DNA of 13,320 nt from Nonlabens arenilitoris (GTDB lineage Bacteria > Bacteroidota > Bacteroidia > Flavobacteriales > Flavobacteriaceae), in contig NZ_MTPW01000002.1 in assembly GCF_002954765.1 (NCBI RefSeq), positions 1 to 13,320 on the forward strand, written 5' to 3'. Under the pieces are notes generated by a model that ran no database searches, was not told the DNA's origin, and saw only the letters and a program-made list of their open reading frames with translations. The position numbers and the translations under genes were made by a program. This document shows, in pieces, positions 6,814-13,320 of the stretch; position 1 is the stretch's first letter, and every line of letters starts with the position of its first letter.

Positions 6814-7288
6814 CACCTAGTTTCTTTTCAAACCATGCATTAGTCATTTTAGTCTTGCCAAAACCTACTCCGCAATAGAAATACATCACATCATCTACTA
6901 TTTTAAAGGTTTCGATTTCTGTGGAGAATGACATCACCTCATCAATCTTTTCTGTAACTGGAATCTTATCGAAAAAGCCAAAACTCATGAATTTAGAATT
7001 CTCAATAGTTCTCGTTTCAAAAGGGTTTACTTTTAGTATATCTTTAATCGCAGATTGTTCACGCACAATTACAGGAACATTTAAATCAAATTCTGCTTTC
7101 AATAAATCTGCAATAATCTGCTCACAAGTAGTTATATCTAAATCGGCATTAAAAACAATATTACCAGATTGTATATAAGTGGTCGCGTCACAAAATGGAG
7201 TTGCTTTAAGAGCTTCTCTTAAAAGTGCCATTGGTAATTTATTCTTACCACTAACATTAACACCACGCAATAAAGCAACATATCTCAT
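6785..7288 (-). CDS. DUF1697 family protein (right copy; 3' end replaced at the fold-back)
   Basis: The 167-residue frame begins MRYVALLRGVNVSGKNKLPM (the N-terminal signature of DUF1697: ALLRGVNV-G), continues with TYIQSGNIVF (about 37-46) and MTNAWFEKKLGV (147-159). Family members normally continue after LGV with a conserved T-T-R-N-W-N-T stretch; here the frame instead ends SPHQSFL. Those residues are read from the reverse complement of the left arm (6785-6813), so the C-terminus is false and the natural gene is cut. The start codon at 7288 overlaps the paaH stop by one base, implying co-transcription with paaH. The function of DUF1697 is not known and nothing ties it chemically to phenylacetate. 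Confidence 0.8.
   Translation of the reverse strand: MRYVALLRGVNVSGKNKLPMALLREALKATPFCDATTYIQSGNIVFNADLDITTCEQIIADLLKAEFDLNVPVIVREQSAIKDILKVNPFETRTIENSKFMSFGFFDKIPVTEKIDEVMSFSTEIETFKIVDDVMYFYCGVGFGKTKMTNAWFEKKLGVTSPHQSFL
6814..6928. other. Single-copy loop (115 nt) at the centre of the giant inverted repeat
   Basis: The only unpaired segment between the arms. On the minus strand it encodes DUF1697 residues from about FSTEIETF to KKLG. It has no hairpin-resolution site, origin-like or transposon sequence. On the minus strand the genuine sequence ends GGTGTGACATCA and resumes as the complement of the left arm; TGACATCA also occurs at 6929-6936, so a short microhomology underlies the turn. Confidence 0.85.
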
Positions 7289-8466
7289 TACAGCGAGAAT
7301 TTAGTTCCAGCAGCATTCATTTTACGTAAAATCGGCGAGCATCTGTAGCGATCTTCTCGGTACAAATCATACATCGCGTCCAGTCCGTTTACACACCATT
7401 CTATTCCTTTTTCGTTTGCCCAGGCGAGTAATCCTTTTGGATAATTCACGCCTTTGGTCATCGCGCTATCTATTCCTTGTGCCGTTGCTATGTTTAGAAA
7501 TAAGGCATCTGCCGCCTCATTGATTAACATAACGAGTACACGATCTTGAATTTCTTTTATGAGTTCAGGTGATTTTACTGGGTCCGCTTTCGCGAAAGCG
7601 TGCTCACTATCCACATTTACATAATCATAAAATCCTCTACCTGATTTACGACCTAGCCAGCCAGCTTCCATCAATCGTTTTTGAGTTAAAGATGGCTTGT
7701 AACGAGGATCAAAATAGAAGGCAGCAAAAACAGTTTCGGTCACCACATAATTCACATCGTGACCTATATAATCCATCAATTCAAAAGGTCCCATTTTAAA
7801 ACCAAGTCCTTTCAAGGCATAGTCTATTGTGGCAAAACTCGCCATTCCTTCTTCATAAATACGCAACGATTCACTGTAAAATGGTCGCGCCACACGATTA
7901 ACTATGAAACCTGGAGTATCCTTTGCTACGGCAACTACTTTTTTCCAATTCTCGATAGTAGCCACACAAGTATCTGTAACATTTTGAGCCGTTTGTACGG
8001 CAGGAATTACCTCAACAAGCTTCATTAATGGCGCTGGATTAAAAAAGTGAATTCCTATGCAACGCTCTGGTTTATCGAGTGATGCTGCAATACTAGCGAT
8101 GCTTAGACTAGAAGTGTTTGAAGCTATAATACAGCTGTCAGACACATGAGATTCTAGTTCTTGAAACACCTTTTTCTTAATATCTAGATTCTCAACAATC
8201 GCCTCGATAGTTAGATCAGAGTCAGCTAGATCCTTTACCGTACTAACATAAGTGATATTAGATTGAATGCGACTTTTCTCAGCAGTATCTATTCTACCTT
8301 TCTCGATAAGTCGGTTCATTATCTTTTCTAGAGCAGCTTGTGCTTTATCTAGTTGCGCCTGATTAACATCAAACAGTTTTACTTTACAACCAGCAGTGGC
8401 AGCTACTTGAGCAATTCCACTTCCCATTGTTCCTGCTCCTATGACTCCTACTTTATTGATATCCAT
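7288..8466 (-). CDS. paaH: PaaH, 3-hydroxyadipyl-CoA dehydrogenase (intact copy)
   Basis: A 392-residue NAD-dependent 3-hydroxyacyl-CoA dehydrogenase, cytosolic, oxidising 3-hydroxyadipyl-CoA late in phenylacetate breakdown. The Rossmann motif GAGTMG (10-15) opens the NAD domain and Asp33 closes strand 2. Catalytic positions by family alignment are Ser119, His140 (in GIHFFNPAP), Glu152 and Asn190 (in PGFIVNR). The first C-terminal domain spans about 186-283 (ending GRGFYDY) and a second about 300-390. It is shorter than the 475-residue E. coli PaaH. The assignment to PaaH rather than a general 3-hydroxybutyryl-CoA dehydrogenase rests on the paa neighbours. HAFAKAD (289-295) is encoded by the iterated palindrome. 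Start ATG 8466; the 247-nt gap to SulP holds divergent promoters. Confidence 0.9.
   Translation of the reverse strand: MDINKVGVIGAGTMGSGIAQVAATAGCKVKLFDVNQAQLDKAQAALEKIMNRLIEKGRIDTAEKSRIQSNITYVSTVKDLADSDLTIEAIVENLDIKKKVFQELESHVSDSCIIASNTSSLSIASIAASLDKPERCIGIHFFNPAPLMKLVEVIPAVQTAQNVTDTCVATIENWKKVVAVAKDTPGFIVNRVARPFYSESLRIYEEGMASFATIDYALKGLGFKMGPFELMDYIGHDVNYVVTETVFAAFYFDPRYKPSLTQKRLMEAGWLGRKSGRGFYDYVNVDSEHAFAKADPVKSPELIKEIQDRVLVMLINEAADALFLNIATAQGIDSAMTKGVNYPKGLLAWANEKGIEWCVNGLDAMYDLYREDRYRCSPILRKMNAAGTKFSL
7585..7600. repeat. Palindrome CGCTTTCGCGAAAGCG inside paaH (right copy)
   Basis: Mirror of 6142-6157, identical. Confidence 0.85.
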
Positions 8467-8519
8467 AGATTTAATAATTCACCATTAATTTTTGGCTATT
8501 CTTAGTTTCTTTTACTTAC

Positions 8520-8527
8520 CAAATATA
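8520..8527 (-). promoter_or_regulatory. Possible -7 element of paaH (right copy)
   Basis: Minus-strand TATATTTG, mirror of 5217-5224, 53 nt before the paaH ATG at 8466. The -33 element is weak. Confidence 0.4.
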
Positions 8528-8622
8528 ATAAGTTACTTAGTCAAGTCATCTAATAAAAATATAAGTCTTGACCGGATACACAATATAAACACATTGATTA
8601 TTTACCCTTACAATTAAATTAT

Positions 8623-8654
8623 TTTGAACTATTGGGCAATAGGACCTAGATTTG
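8623..8654 (+). promoter_or_regulatory. Bacteroidota-type promoter for SulP
   Basis: TTTG (8623-8626), 20 nt, TAGATTTG (8647-8654) matches the phylum's consensus in both boxes and spacing. Transcription would begin near 8661, about 50 nt before ATG 8714. It overlaps the TTG at 8624 from which a longer frame could start, so that TTG cannot be the start codon of a transcript made here. Confidence 0.68.
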
Positions 8655-8713
8655 TTTATAAGCTCAAGGCATTACGTTACTTTTATAACTTGCCGACTAA
8701 AAAACATTGTACT

Positions 8714-10369
8714 ATGCTTTCTTCTTTTTATGATACTAAAAATTTAAAAGGTGATCTCACTGGTGGTCTAGTCGCTGGTGTTGTTGCACTACCGCTTGCA
8801 CTAGCATTTGGTGTTCAATCTGGTTTAGGAGCTATTGCTGGACTATATGGTGCTATCGCAGTTGGGATTTTTGCAGCTATCTTTGGTGGTACTGCAACTC
8901 AAGCCAGTGGACCTACTGGACCTATGACGGTAGTATCTGCTGCTTTAGTGGTAAAAGCTATTGAACTTACCGGCAGCGTAGAAGCCGCGATGCCTATAAT
9001 CATACTTACGTTTTTAACTGGTGGGATTATTCAAATGCTTTTTGGCTTTATCAACATAGCTGGATACATTAAATACTTCCCTTATCCTGTGGTATCTGGT
9101 TTTATGAGCGGTGTAGGTTTAATCATTATATTACTTCAAATATTCCCGCTTTTTGGAATGGTATCCCCTAAAAACACATTGAAAGTTCTAAGTGACATGC
9201 CGTTATTAATAGAAGGCTTTAATTGGCAAGCACTAGTATTAGGATCGTTAACTGTATTCATTTATTATACATTTCCTAAAATTACTAAAGTAATACCTAG
9301 TGCACTAGTGGCGTTGATAGTTGTTTCTGTTGTTGCTTATTTCTTACCGTGGCAAGTGCCTATCATAGGCGATATCCCATCTGGATTACCTTCTTTGAAA
9401 TTAAACGGAATTTTAGATATTGACTCGAGTGCCTATGCACTTGTGGCCGAATATGCCTTAGTACTAGCTGTTTTAGGTTCTATAGACTCTTTGCTTACAT
9501 CAGTCATTGCAGATAATATGACTAAAACAAAACATAATAGCAATAGAGAATTAATAGGTCAAGGAATAGGGAACATGGTTGCTGCGATATTTGGTGGTAT
9601 TCCAGGTGCTGGAGCTACAAAAGGAACAGTAGTAAATATAAATTCTGGTGGAAAAACACGCTTGTCAGGTGTGTTACATGGATTATTTCTTGCAGCAGTT
9701 TTACTAGGTTTGAGTGGTCTTGCAGCGCATATTCCACTAGCTGTTCTTGCCGGAATTTTGATTCCTATCGGTTTTAAAATTATAGATACAAAAGGATTGA
9801 AGCATTTACTTGCGGTACCGCGTGCAGATGCAGTGGTTTTAATTATCGTACTGTTGATGACCACATTTGGTAGTCTCATACAAGCGGTAGGAATCGGAGT
9901 GATACTGGCATCCTTACTATTTATGAAACGCGCAAGCGATCTAGGAGAAAAAGGACTAGAAGTAGGAACTCTTGCAGGATTTGACGGTGAACAACCTTGG
10001 AAAGACGAGCAAGAGTTATATGATACTTTTAAGGATCAAATTTATATAAAGCACCTCTATGGACCATTGTTCTTCGGTTTCACGTCACACTTTCAAGAAA
10101 CTATTAAAGCTCTTTCTCCAGAAGTAAAAGCGTTGATAATTCGTCTAGATCGAGTTCCATACATAGATCAATCTGGTTTGTATGCTTTAGAAAATGCTGT
10201 TCTAGACTTAGAAAAACGTGGTGTAAGAGTAGTTCTTACCGGTTTACAAGAACAACCTAAAGATAAATTAGAATCGATTGATATCATACCAGATTTAGTA
10301 AGTGAATCTGAGACTTTTGCAACTATAGAAGAAGCCTTTGAGTACTTAAAAAATTATTTTAAATTATAA
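8714..10369 (+). CDS. SulP-family inorganic anion transporter with C-terminal STAS domain (intact copy)
   Basis: A 551-residue inner-membrane protein of the SLC26/SulP family (sulfate, bicarbonate or other anions; substrate not predictable here). The N-terminus GDLTGGLVAGVVALPLALAF and GLGAIAGLYGA lead into ASGPTGPMTVVSAAL, the conserved anion-site region of TM3. Several hydrophobic segments follow, including SIDSLLTSVIAD and GIGNMVAAIFGGIPGAGATK. The STAS domain covers roughly the last 110 residues, with IIRLDRVPYIDQSGLYAL carrying the conserved D-xSG loop. ATG 8714 is chosen because the upstream TTG (8624) lies within the promoter and the 30 extra residues (WAIGPRFVYK and so on) are not SulP-like. 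It converges on paaG (8 nt between stops) and diverges from paaH, so it is separately expressed. A link to phenylacetate metabolism is not evident. Confidence 0.93.
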   Translation: MLSSFYDTKNLKGDLTGGLVAGVVALPLALAFGVQSGLGAIAGLYGAIAVGIFAAIFGGTATQASGPTGPMTVVSAALVVKAIELTGSVEAAMPIIILTFLTGGIIQMLFGFINIAGYIKYFPYPVVSGFMSGVGLIIILLQIFPLFGMVSPKNTLKVLSDMPLLIEGFNWQALVLGSLTVFIYYTFPKITKVIPSALVALIVVSVVAYFLPWQVPIIGDIPSGLPSLKLNGILDIDSSAYALVAEYALVLAVLGSIDSLLTSVIADNMTKTKHNSNRELIGQGIGNMVAAIFGGIPGAGATKGTVVNINSGGKTRLSGVLHGLFLAAVLLGLSGLAAHIPLAVLAGILIPIGFKIIDTKGLKHLLAVPRADAVVLIIVLLMTTFGSLIQAVGIGVILASLLFMKRASDLGEKGLEVGTLAGFDGEQPWKDEQELYDTFKDQIYIKHLYGPLFFGFTSHFQETIKALSPEVKALIIRLDRVPYIDQSGLYALENAVLDLEKRGVRVVLTGLQEQPKDKLESIDIIPDLVSESETFATIEEAFEYLKNYFKL

Positions 10370-10377
10370 AAACTGTT

Positions 10378-11160
10378 CTATTTTCCTTTAAAAACAGGTT
10401 TACGTTTCTCCATAAAACTCGACACACCTTCAGCATAATCTTCTGTGGATGCGCTTTCTATTTGTAGTTTTGACTCTAGAACTAGTTGCTCTTCTACCGT
10501 ATTGTAAAATGATTGATTGAGTGCTTTTTTAGTATTAGCTAACGCTACTGTAGGTAATGCTGCTAGTTTTTGAGCGGTCTTTTGAGCTGTTTCAATAAAA
10601 TCTGCGTCAGGAATGGCTTTATAGATCATTCCCATTTGGTCAGCTTCTGGTGCTGTAATTTTATCAGCCAGCATCATCGCGGCACTTGCTTTACCAAAAC
10701 CGATGAGTCTAGGTAAAAAGAAGGTTCCCGCACTATCTGGAATCAGACCGATTTTAGAAAATGCCTGAATGAATGCAGCACCTTCTGTAGCAATAACCAC
10801 ATCACAACACAAGGCGATATTTGCTCCGGCACCAGCGGCTACTCCATTTACTGCAGCAACAACTGGTTTTTCAAGGTTTCTAATTTTTAAAACTATAGGA
10901 TTATAATGATCGTCTAGAATCGCTTTAAAACCTGGATTCAAATCTGGATTTGTGATTTCTTGAATGTCCTGACCGGCACAAAAGGCTTTTCCTTCTCCTA
11001 TAATCATCACAGCTCTCACTTCATCGTTTGAAGCACATTGATCGAGTGCGTCCTGCAAGGCAAATGCCATCTCGCGGTTAAAGGAATTGAATACTTGTGG
11101 TCTATTTAAAGTTATGGTTGCAACGCCGTTATTGACTTGTAGCAAGATAGAATCTGACAT
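10378..11160 (-). CDS. paaG: PaaG, ring-epoxide isomerase (right copy)
   Basis: Identical translation to 2585-3367, with the same preferred ATG (11160-11158). The only difference I found nearby is in the upstream spacer, where the left arm has one extra A (near 2521). It converges with the intact SulP gene, with 8 nt between stop codons. Confidence 0.92.
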   Translation of the reverse strand: MSDSILLQVNNGVATITLNRPQVFNSFNREMAFALQDALDQCASNDEVRAVMIIGEGKAFCAGQDIQEITNPDLNPGFKAILDDHYNPIVLKIRNLEKPVVAAVNGVAAGAGANIALCCDVVIATEGAAFIQAFSKIGLIPDSAGTFFLPRLIGFGKASAAMMLADKITAPEADQMGMIYKAIPDADFIETAQKTAQKLAALPTVALANTKKALNQSFYNTVEEQLVLESKLQIESASTEDYAEGVSSFMEKRKPVFKGK

Positions 11161-11181
11161 TAAATGATGTATATTAAATAT

Positions 11182-11204
11182 CGTCTTCGACAAGCTCAGA
11201 CTGA
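11182..11204. repeat. Putative dispersed repeat CTTCGACAAGCTCAGACTGA (right copy)
   Basis: Mirror of 2541-2563 upstream of paaG; same caveats. Confidence 0.4.
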
Positions 11205-11243
11205 TATTTTAGTTTTAAAAATTATTTAAAGATAGTGGTTGTT

Positions 11244-11261
11244 ACGCTTTCGCGAAAGCGT
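11244..11261. repeat. 18-bp palindrome ACGCTTTCGCGAAAGCGT (right copy)
   Basis: Mirror of 2483-2500, 2 nt downstream of the paaD stop on the minus strand. Confidence 0.85.
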
Positions 11262-11263
11262 TC

Positions 11264-12169
11264 TTATTTCAAACACTTAAAGTAATCAAAAGGCTCTAGA
11301 CAGTCCTCACATTGAAACATTGCTTTACACGCTGTAGAACCAAACTGACTGACCAGCTTCGTATTCTTTGAGCCACAATTGGTACATTTTACCAGTTTCT
11401 TATCGTTAAGAAGTACATCTTTATCGGCAGTTTCTTCTAGTGGTGCAGCAATACCGTATTCTTCTAGCGCTTTACGACCACGTTCGGTAATCCAGTCAGT
11501 TGTCCACGGCGGACTCATAATTAATTGTATGTGAGTTGTGTAACCGTGAACTGCAAATGCTCGCTCTAGATCATCGCCTATAACATCCATCGCTGGACAG
11601 CCGCTATAAGTAGGTGTGAGTTTTATGGTGATTTCTTTTCCTTCAACTAAAACTTCTCTTATTACACCTAGATCTACGACGTTTAATACAGGTATTTCAG
11701 GATCGGCAACTTCTTCTAGAATGGCAAGAATCTCTTTTGGTAAAGATTCGAATATTTGATCTGCCATACTTGAAGAAGTTGAACTCGAACTTGAATCTGA
11801 ACTCGAATTTAAATTTGATAAATTATTCATTTGAATTTTAATTAGAGTTACTATAATTCTTATTAATTCATCATTTTCTTTTACCAGATCTTTACAATCA
11901 TCCACGCTGATTAGATCTGCTTTCCTTTGAATGTTTAAATTCCTCAAACTTTCACGTAGTTCCTTTAAAGAAATACGTAGTTTATTGATTCGATCTTTAG
12001 AAGTACCTGCGCCTAGAGCTTCTCCATAATTGAGAGCCGATGAACATGAAGAACGAATAATTTGCTGAGCAAGATATTGACCAGCATAAGAAGTAGGCAT
12101 TTTGATATACAATTTAATAATTGCCGCCGCAAAATCCTCTAATCTTTCTGCTAAGTCTTGATAAGACAT
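11264..12169 (-). CDS. paaD: S23 four-helix-bundle / PaaD fusion (right copy)
   Basis: Same 301 residues as 1575-2480 with no indel in either arm, so the in-frame fusion is read identically twice. The internal PaaD ATG lies at 11767-11765. If the two arms derive from one molecule, the agreement is not independent proof that the S23 stop is truly absent. Confidence 0.88.
   Translation of the reverse strand: MSYQDLAERLEDFAAAIIKLYIKMPTSYAGQYLAQQIIRSSCSSALNYGEALGAGTSKDRINKLRISLKELRESLRNLNIQRKADLISVDDCKDLVKENDELIRIIVTLIKIQMNNLSNLNSSSDSSSSSTSSSMADQIFESLPKEILAILEEVADPEIPVLNVVDLGVIREVLVEGKEITIKLTPTYSGCPAMDVIGDDLERAFAVHGYTTHIQLIMSPPWTTDWITERGRKALEEYGIAAPLEETADKDVLLNDKKLVKCTNCGSKNTKLVSQFGSTACKAMFQCEDCLEPFDYFKCLK
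11768..11816 (-). repeat. 3' hexamer tract of S23 element 2 (right copy)
   Basis: Mirror of 1928-1976; the paired core is 11781-11813. Translated as the Ser-rich linker on the minus strand. Confidence 0.72.
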
Positions 12170-12195
12170 CTTAATAATTTAAAATTTCGAGTTAC

Positions 12196-12237
12196 TTCAA
12201 ATTCGAGTTCGAATTCAAGTTCAAATTCAAATTCAAA
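12196..12237 (-). repeat. 5' hexamer tract of S23 element 2 (right copy)
   Basis: Mirror of 1507-1548. Core 12196-12228 can pair with 11781-11813 in the minus-strand transcript. Confidence 0.72.
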
Positions 12238-12239
12238 GA

Positions 12240-13042
12240 TTACCACTTACTATCTGGATAAGTCCTCTGCATATACTGCATATCTGCAAGGATATAACCC
12301 ATGTGCTCGCTATGTAATCCTTCTTTACCACCTTTTTGGAAGTATTCTACTTCTGGAATTTTTAATGTCGCTGTAGTAAGTAAATCTTCTACTTTTTCAT
12401 AGTAATATTCTCTTAATTGCAACATGTCTGGCGCTACACCAGCAGCTATCATAGCATCATCTGCCTTAGTGGTGTGAAACAGCTCATCTGTATAAACCCA
12501 AGGTCATTTACTGCTTGTTGCACTCGCTGATGACTTTCTTCAGTACCATCACCTAATCGTTTTAACCAATCTCCTGAAAAACGCTCATGATAACTTGCTT
12601 CTTTGATTCCTTTAAAAGCAAGAGCTCTAAGCGTTTCATCAGCACTTTGTTGTAAAGCTCCTAAAAACATTCTGTTATAGACATCAAAGAAAAACTGACG
12701 TACAATCACGTATCCAAAATCTGTATTAGGTTGTTCCACCAATAATACATTCTTATACTCACGCTCTTTTCTTAAGAAAGCAATATCATCCTCAGTGGTT
12801 TTATCACCTTTCAACTGTGCGATATATTGGTAAAAACTACGCACTTGCCCTAACATATCTAGCGAAATATTAGTCAATGCTATATCTGGCTCTAGATTAG
12901 GTCCATGACCACAAAGTTCGCCTAGACGCTGTCCTAAGATTAAATAATTATCTGCCACACCTAGAAGATAGTCGATCAGGTGTTGTTTGTTTTCCTTGGA
13001 CTCTAGGAATTGTGGATTTAGTTCTTTTATTGGTTGTTTCAT
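12240..13042 (-). CDS. paaC: PaaC, phenylacetyl-CoA epoxidase subunit C (right copy, one-base deletion)
   Basis: Start ATG at 13042 is intact and gives MKQPIKELNPQFLESKENKQ, which fixes the true N-terminus. The frame fails near 12500, where the coding strand reads GACCTTGGG instead of GACCTTTGGG as in the left arm; after that the frame from 12452 down to 12240 carries the genuine C-terminus (TYPDSKW). Combining this start with the left-arm body yields the 267-residue protein described at 702-1504. Confidence 0.92.
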
Positions 13043-13053
13043 ATCTAATGATA

Positions 13054-13088
13054 TTAAACTTAAATCTAAATTTAAATCTAAATTTAAA
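13054..13088 (-). repeat. 3' hexamer tract of S23 element 1 (right copy)
   Basis: Mirror of 656-690, here with the full T-run (one base longer). Confidence 0.6.
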
Positions 13089-13091
13089 GGG

Positions 13092-13320
13092 TTATCGTTT
13101 ATTTATAATAGCTACTAGAATTCTGATAATTTGTTCCGCTTCATCCTGCAGCTTTGTCAATTGGTCTTTGTTGCTTAAACCAGCTTTGAGTTGGATTTTT
13201 AAATTGTTATTGCACTCTTTAATCTCTTTAAGCGATATTCTCAATTTATTGATTTTATCTTTTTCAGTTCCTGCACCAGCAAATTCACTAAAATTTAAAG
13301 AGACAGAACCAGAAGATCTT
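13092..13320 (-). CDS. S23/IVP four-helix-bundle protein 1, C-terminal 76 residues (cut by window edge)
   Basis: Mirror of 425-653 and identical to it. Open throughout, from RSSGSVSLNF to the C-terminal ILVAIINKR. The N-terminal part, with its two indels in the left copy, is not covered here, so the corrected start cannot be verified from this arm. Confidence 0.8.
   Translation of the reverse strand, partial: RSSGSVSLNFSEFAGAGTEKDKINKLRISLKEIKECNNNLKIQLKAGLSNKDQLTKLQDEAEQIIRILVAIINKR

Larger units (their letters stand above)
6929..13320. repeat. Right arm of the giant inverted repeat (reaches the window edge)
   Basis: Reverse complement of 425-6813. It carries intact SulP, paaH, paaG and S23-paaD, and one frame-breaking deletion in paaC near 12500. 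It is still paired with the left arm at 13320, so the real arm is longer than what is shown. Confidence 0.95.

Noticed and set aside
6785..6960. Hairpin telomere, transposon ends or linear-replicon terminus at the centre
   Set aside because: The loop is ordinary DUF1697 coding sequence; no transposase, resolvase, telomere-resolution palindrome or target duplication is visible, and the axis is not a tight palindrome.

Overview
The window looks like a chromosomal piece of a marine-type flavobacterium (Bacteroidota). The evidence is low GC, genes without clear Shine-Dalgarno sequences, a TTTG-N20-TAnnTTTG promoter typical of the phylum, a repeated CGCTTTCGCGAAAGCG palindrome, and proteins of flavobacterial character. 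Genus cannot be fixed from this sequence alone. The biology is aerobic phenylacetate degradation (paa): PaaB and PaaC of the phenylacetyl-CoA epoxidase, PaaD (Fe-S/metal-centre maturation factor), PaaG (epoxide isomerase) and PaaH (3-hydroxyadipyl-CoA dehydrogenase). A SulP anion transporter gene and a DUF1697 gene accompany them.

Layout: almost the whole window is one giant inverted repeat. The left arm (425-6813) reads S23-like four-helix-bundle gene, paaC, S23-paaD fusion, paaG, SulP (opposite strand), paaH, DUF1697. A 115-nt single-copy loop (6814-6928) follows, then the same genes return in mirror image (6929-13320). Positions 1-424 are seen once only because the mirror arm runs off the right edge. 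They hold the 3' end of paaB, broken by two indels, a strong hairpin, and the start of the first S23 gene.

The arms differ, as far as I could align them by eye, by nine single-base indels, mostly in homopolymers, and by no substitution I could find. Six of the nine break genes in the left arm and one breaks paaC in the right arm. The loop is simply the 3' part of DUF1697, and the breakpoint shows short microhomology. This is the signature of a fold-back chimera in library preparation, amplification or assembly, and I regard the duplication as most likely artefactual. Usable reference copies are: SulP 8714-10369, paaH 7288-8466, DUF1697 6785-7288 (last ~7 codons false), and paaG and S23-paaD from either arm. 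For paaC, combine the right-arm start with the left-arm body.

The most interesting genuine biology is a pair of S23/IVP-family four-helix-bundle genes inserted between paaB and paaC and between paaC and paaD. Each is bracketed by low-complexity (RRRYYY)n hexamer tracts that are inverted complements of one another. Around the second gene the tracts can form a 33-bp RNA stem (28 Watson-Crick pairs, 4 G-U, 1 mismatch). The 3' tract is translated as a Ser-rich linker that fuses the S23 protein in frame to PaaD. This recalls intervening sequences of 23S rRNA, but inside a protein-coding catabolic operon.

How the genes work together: PaaA/B/C (with PaaD for maturation) form the ring epoxidase acting on phenylacetyl-CoA. 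PaaG converts the epoxide to the oxepin-CoA. PaaH acts late, in the beta-oxidation-like part. The SulP gene has its own promoter and is convergent with paaG and divergent from paaH.
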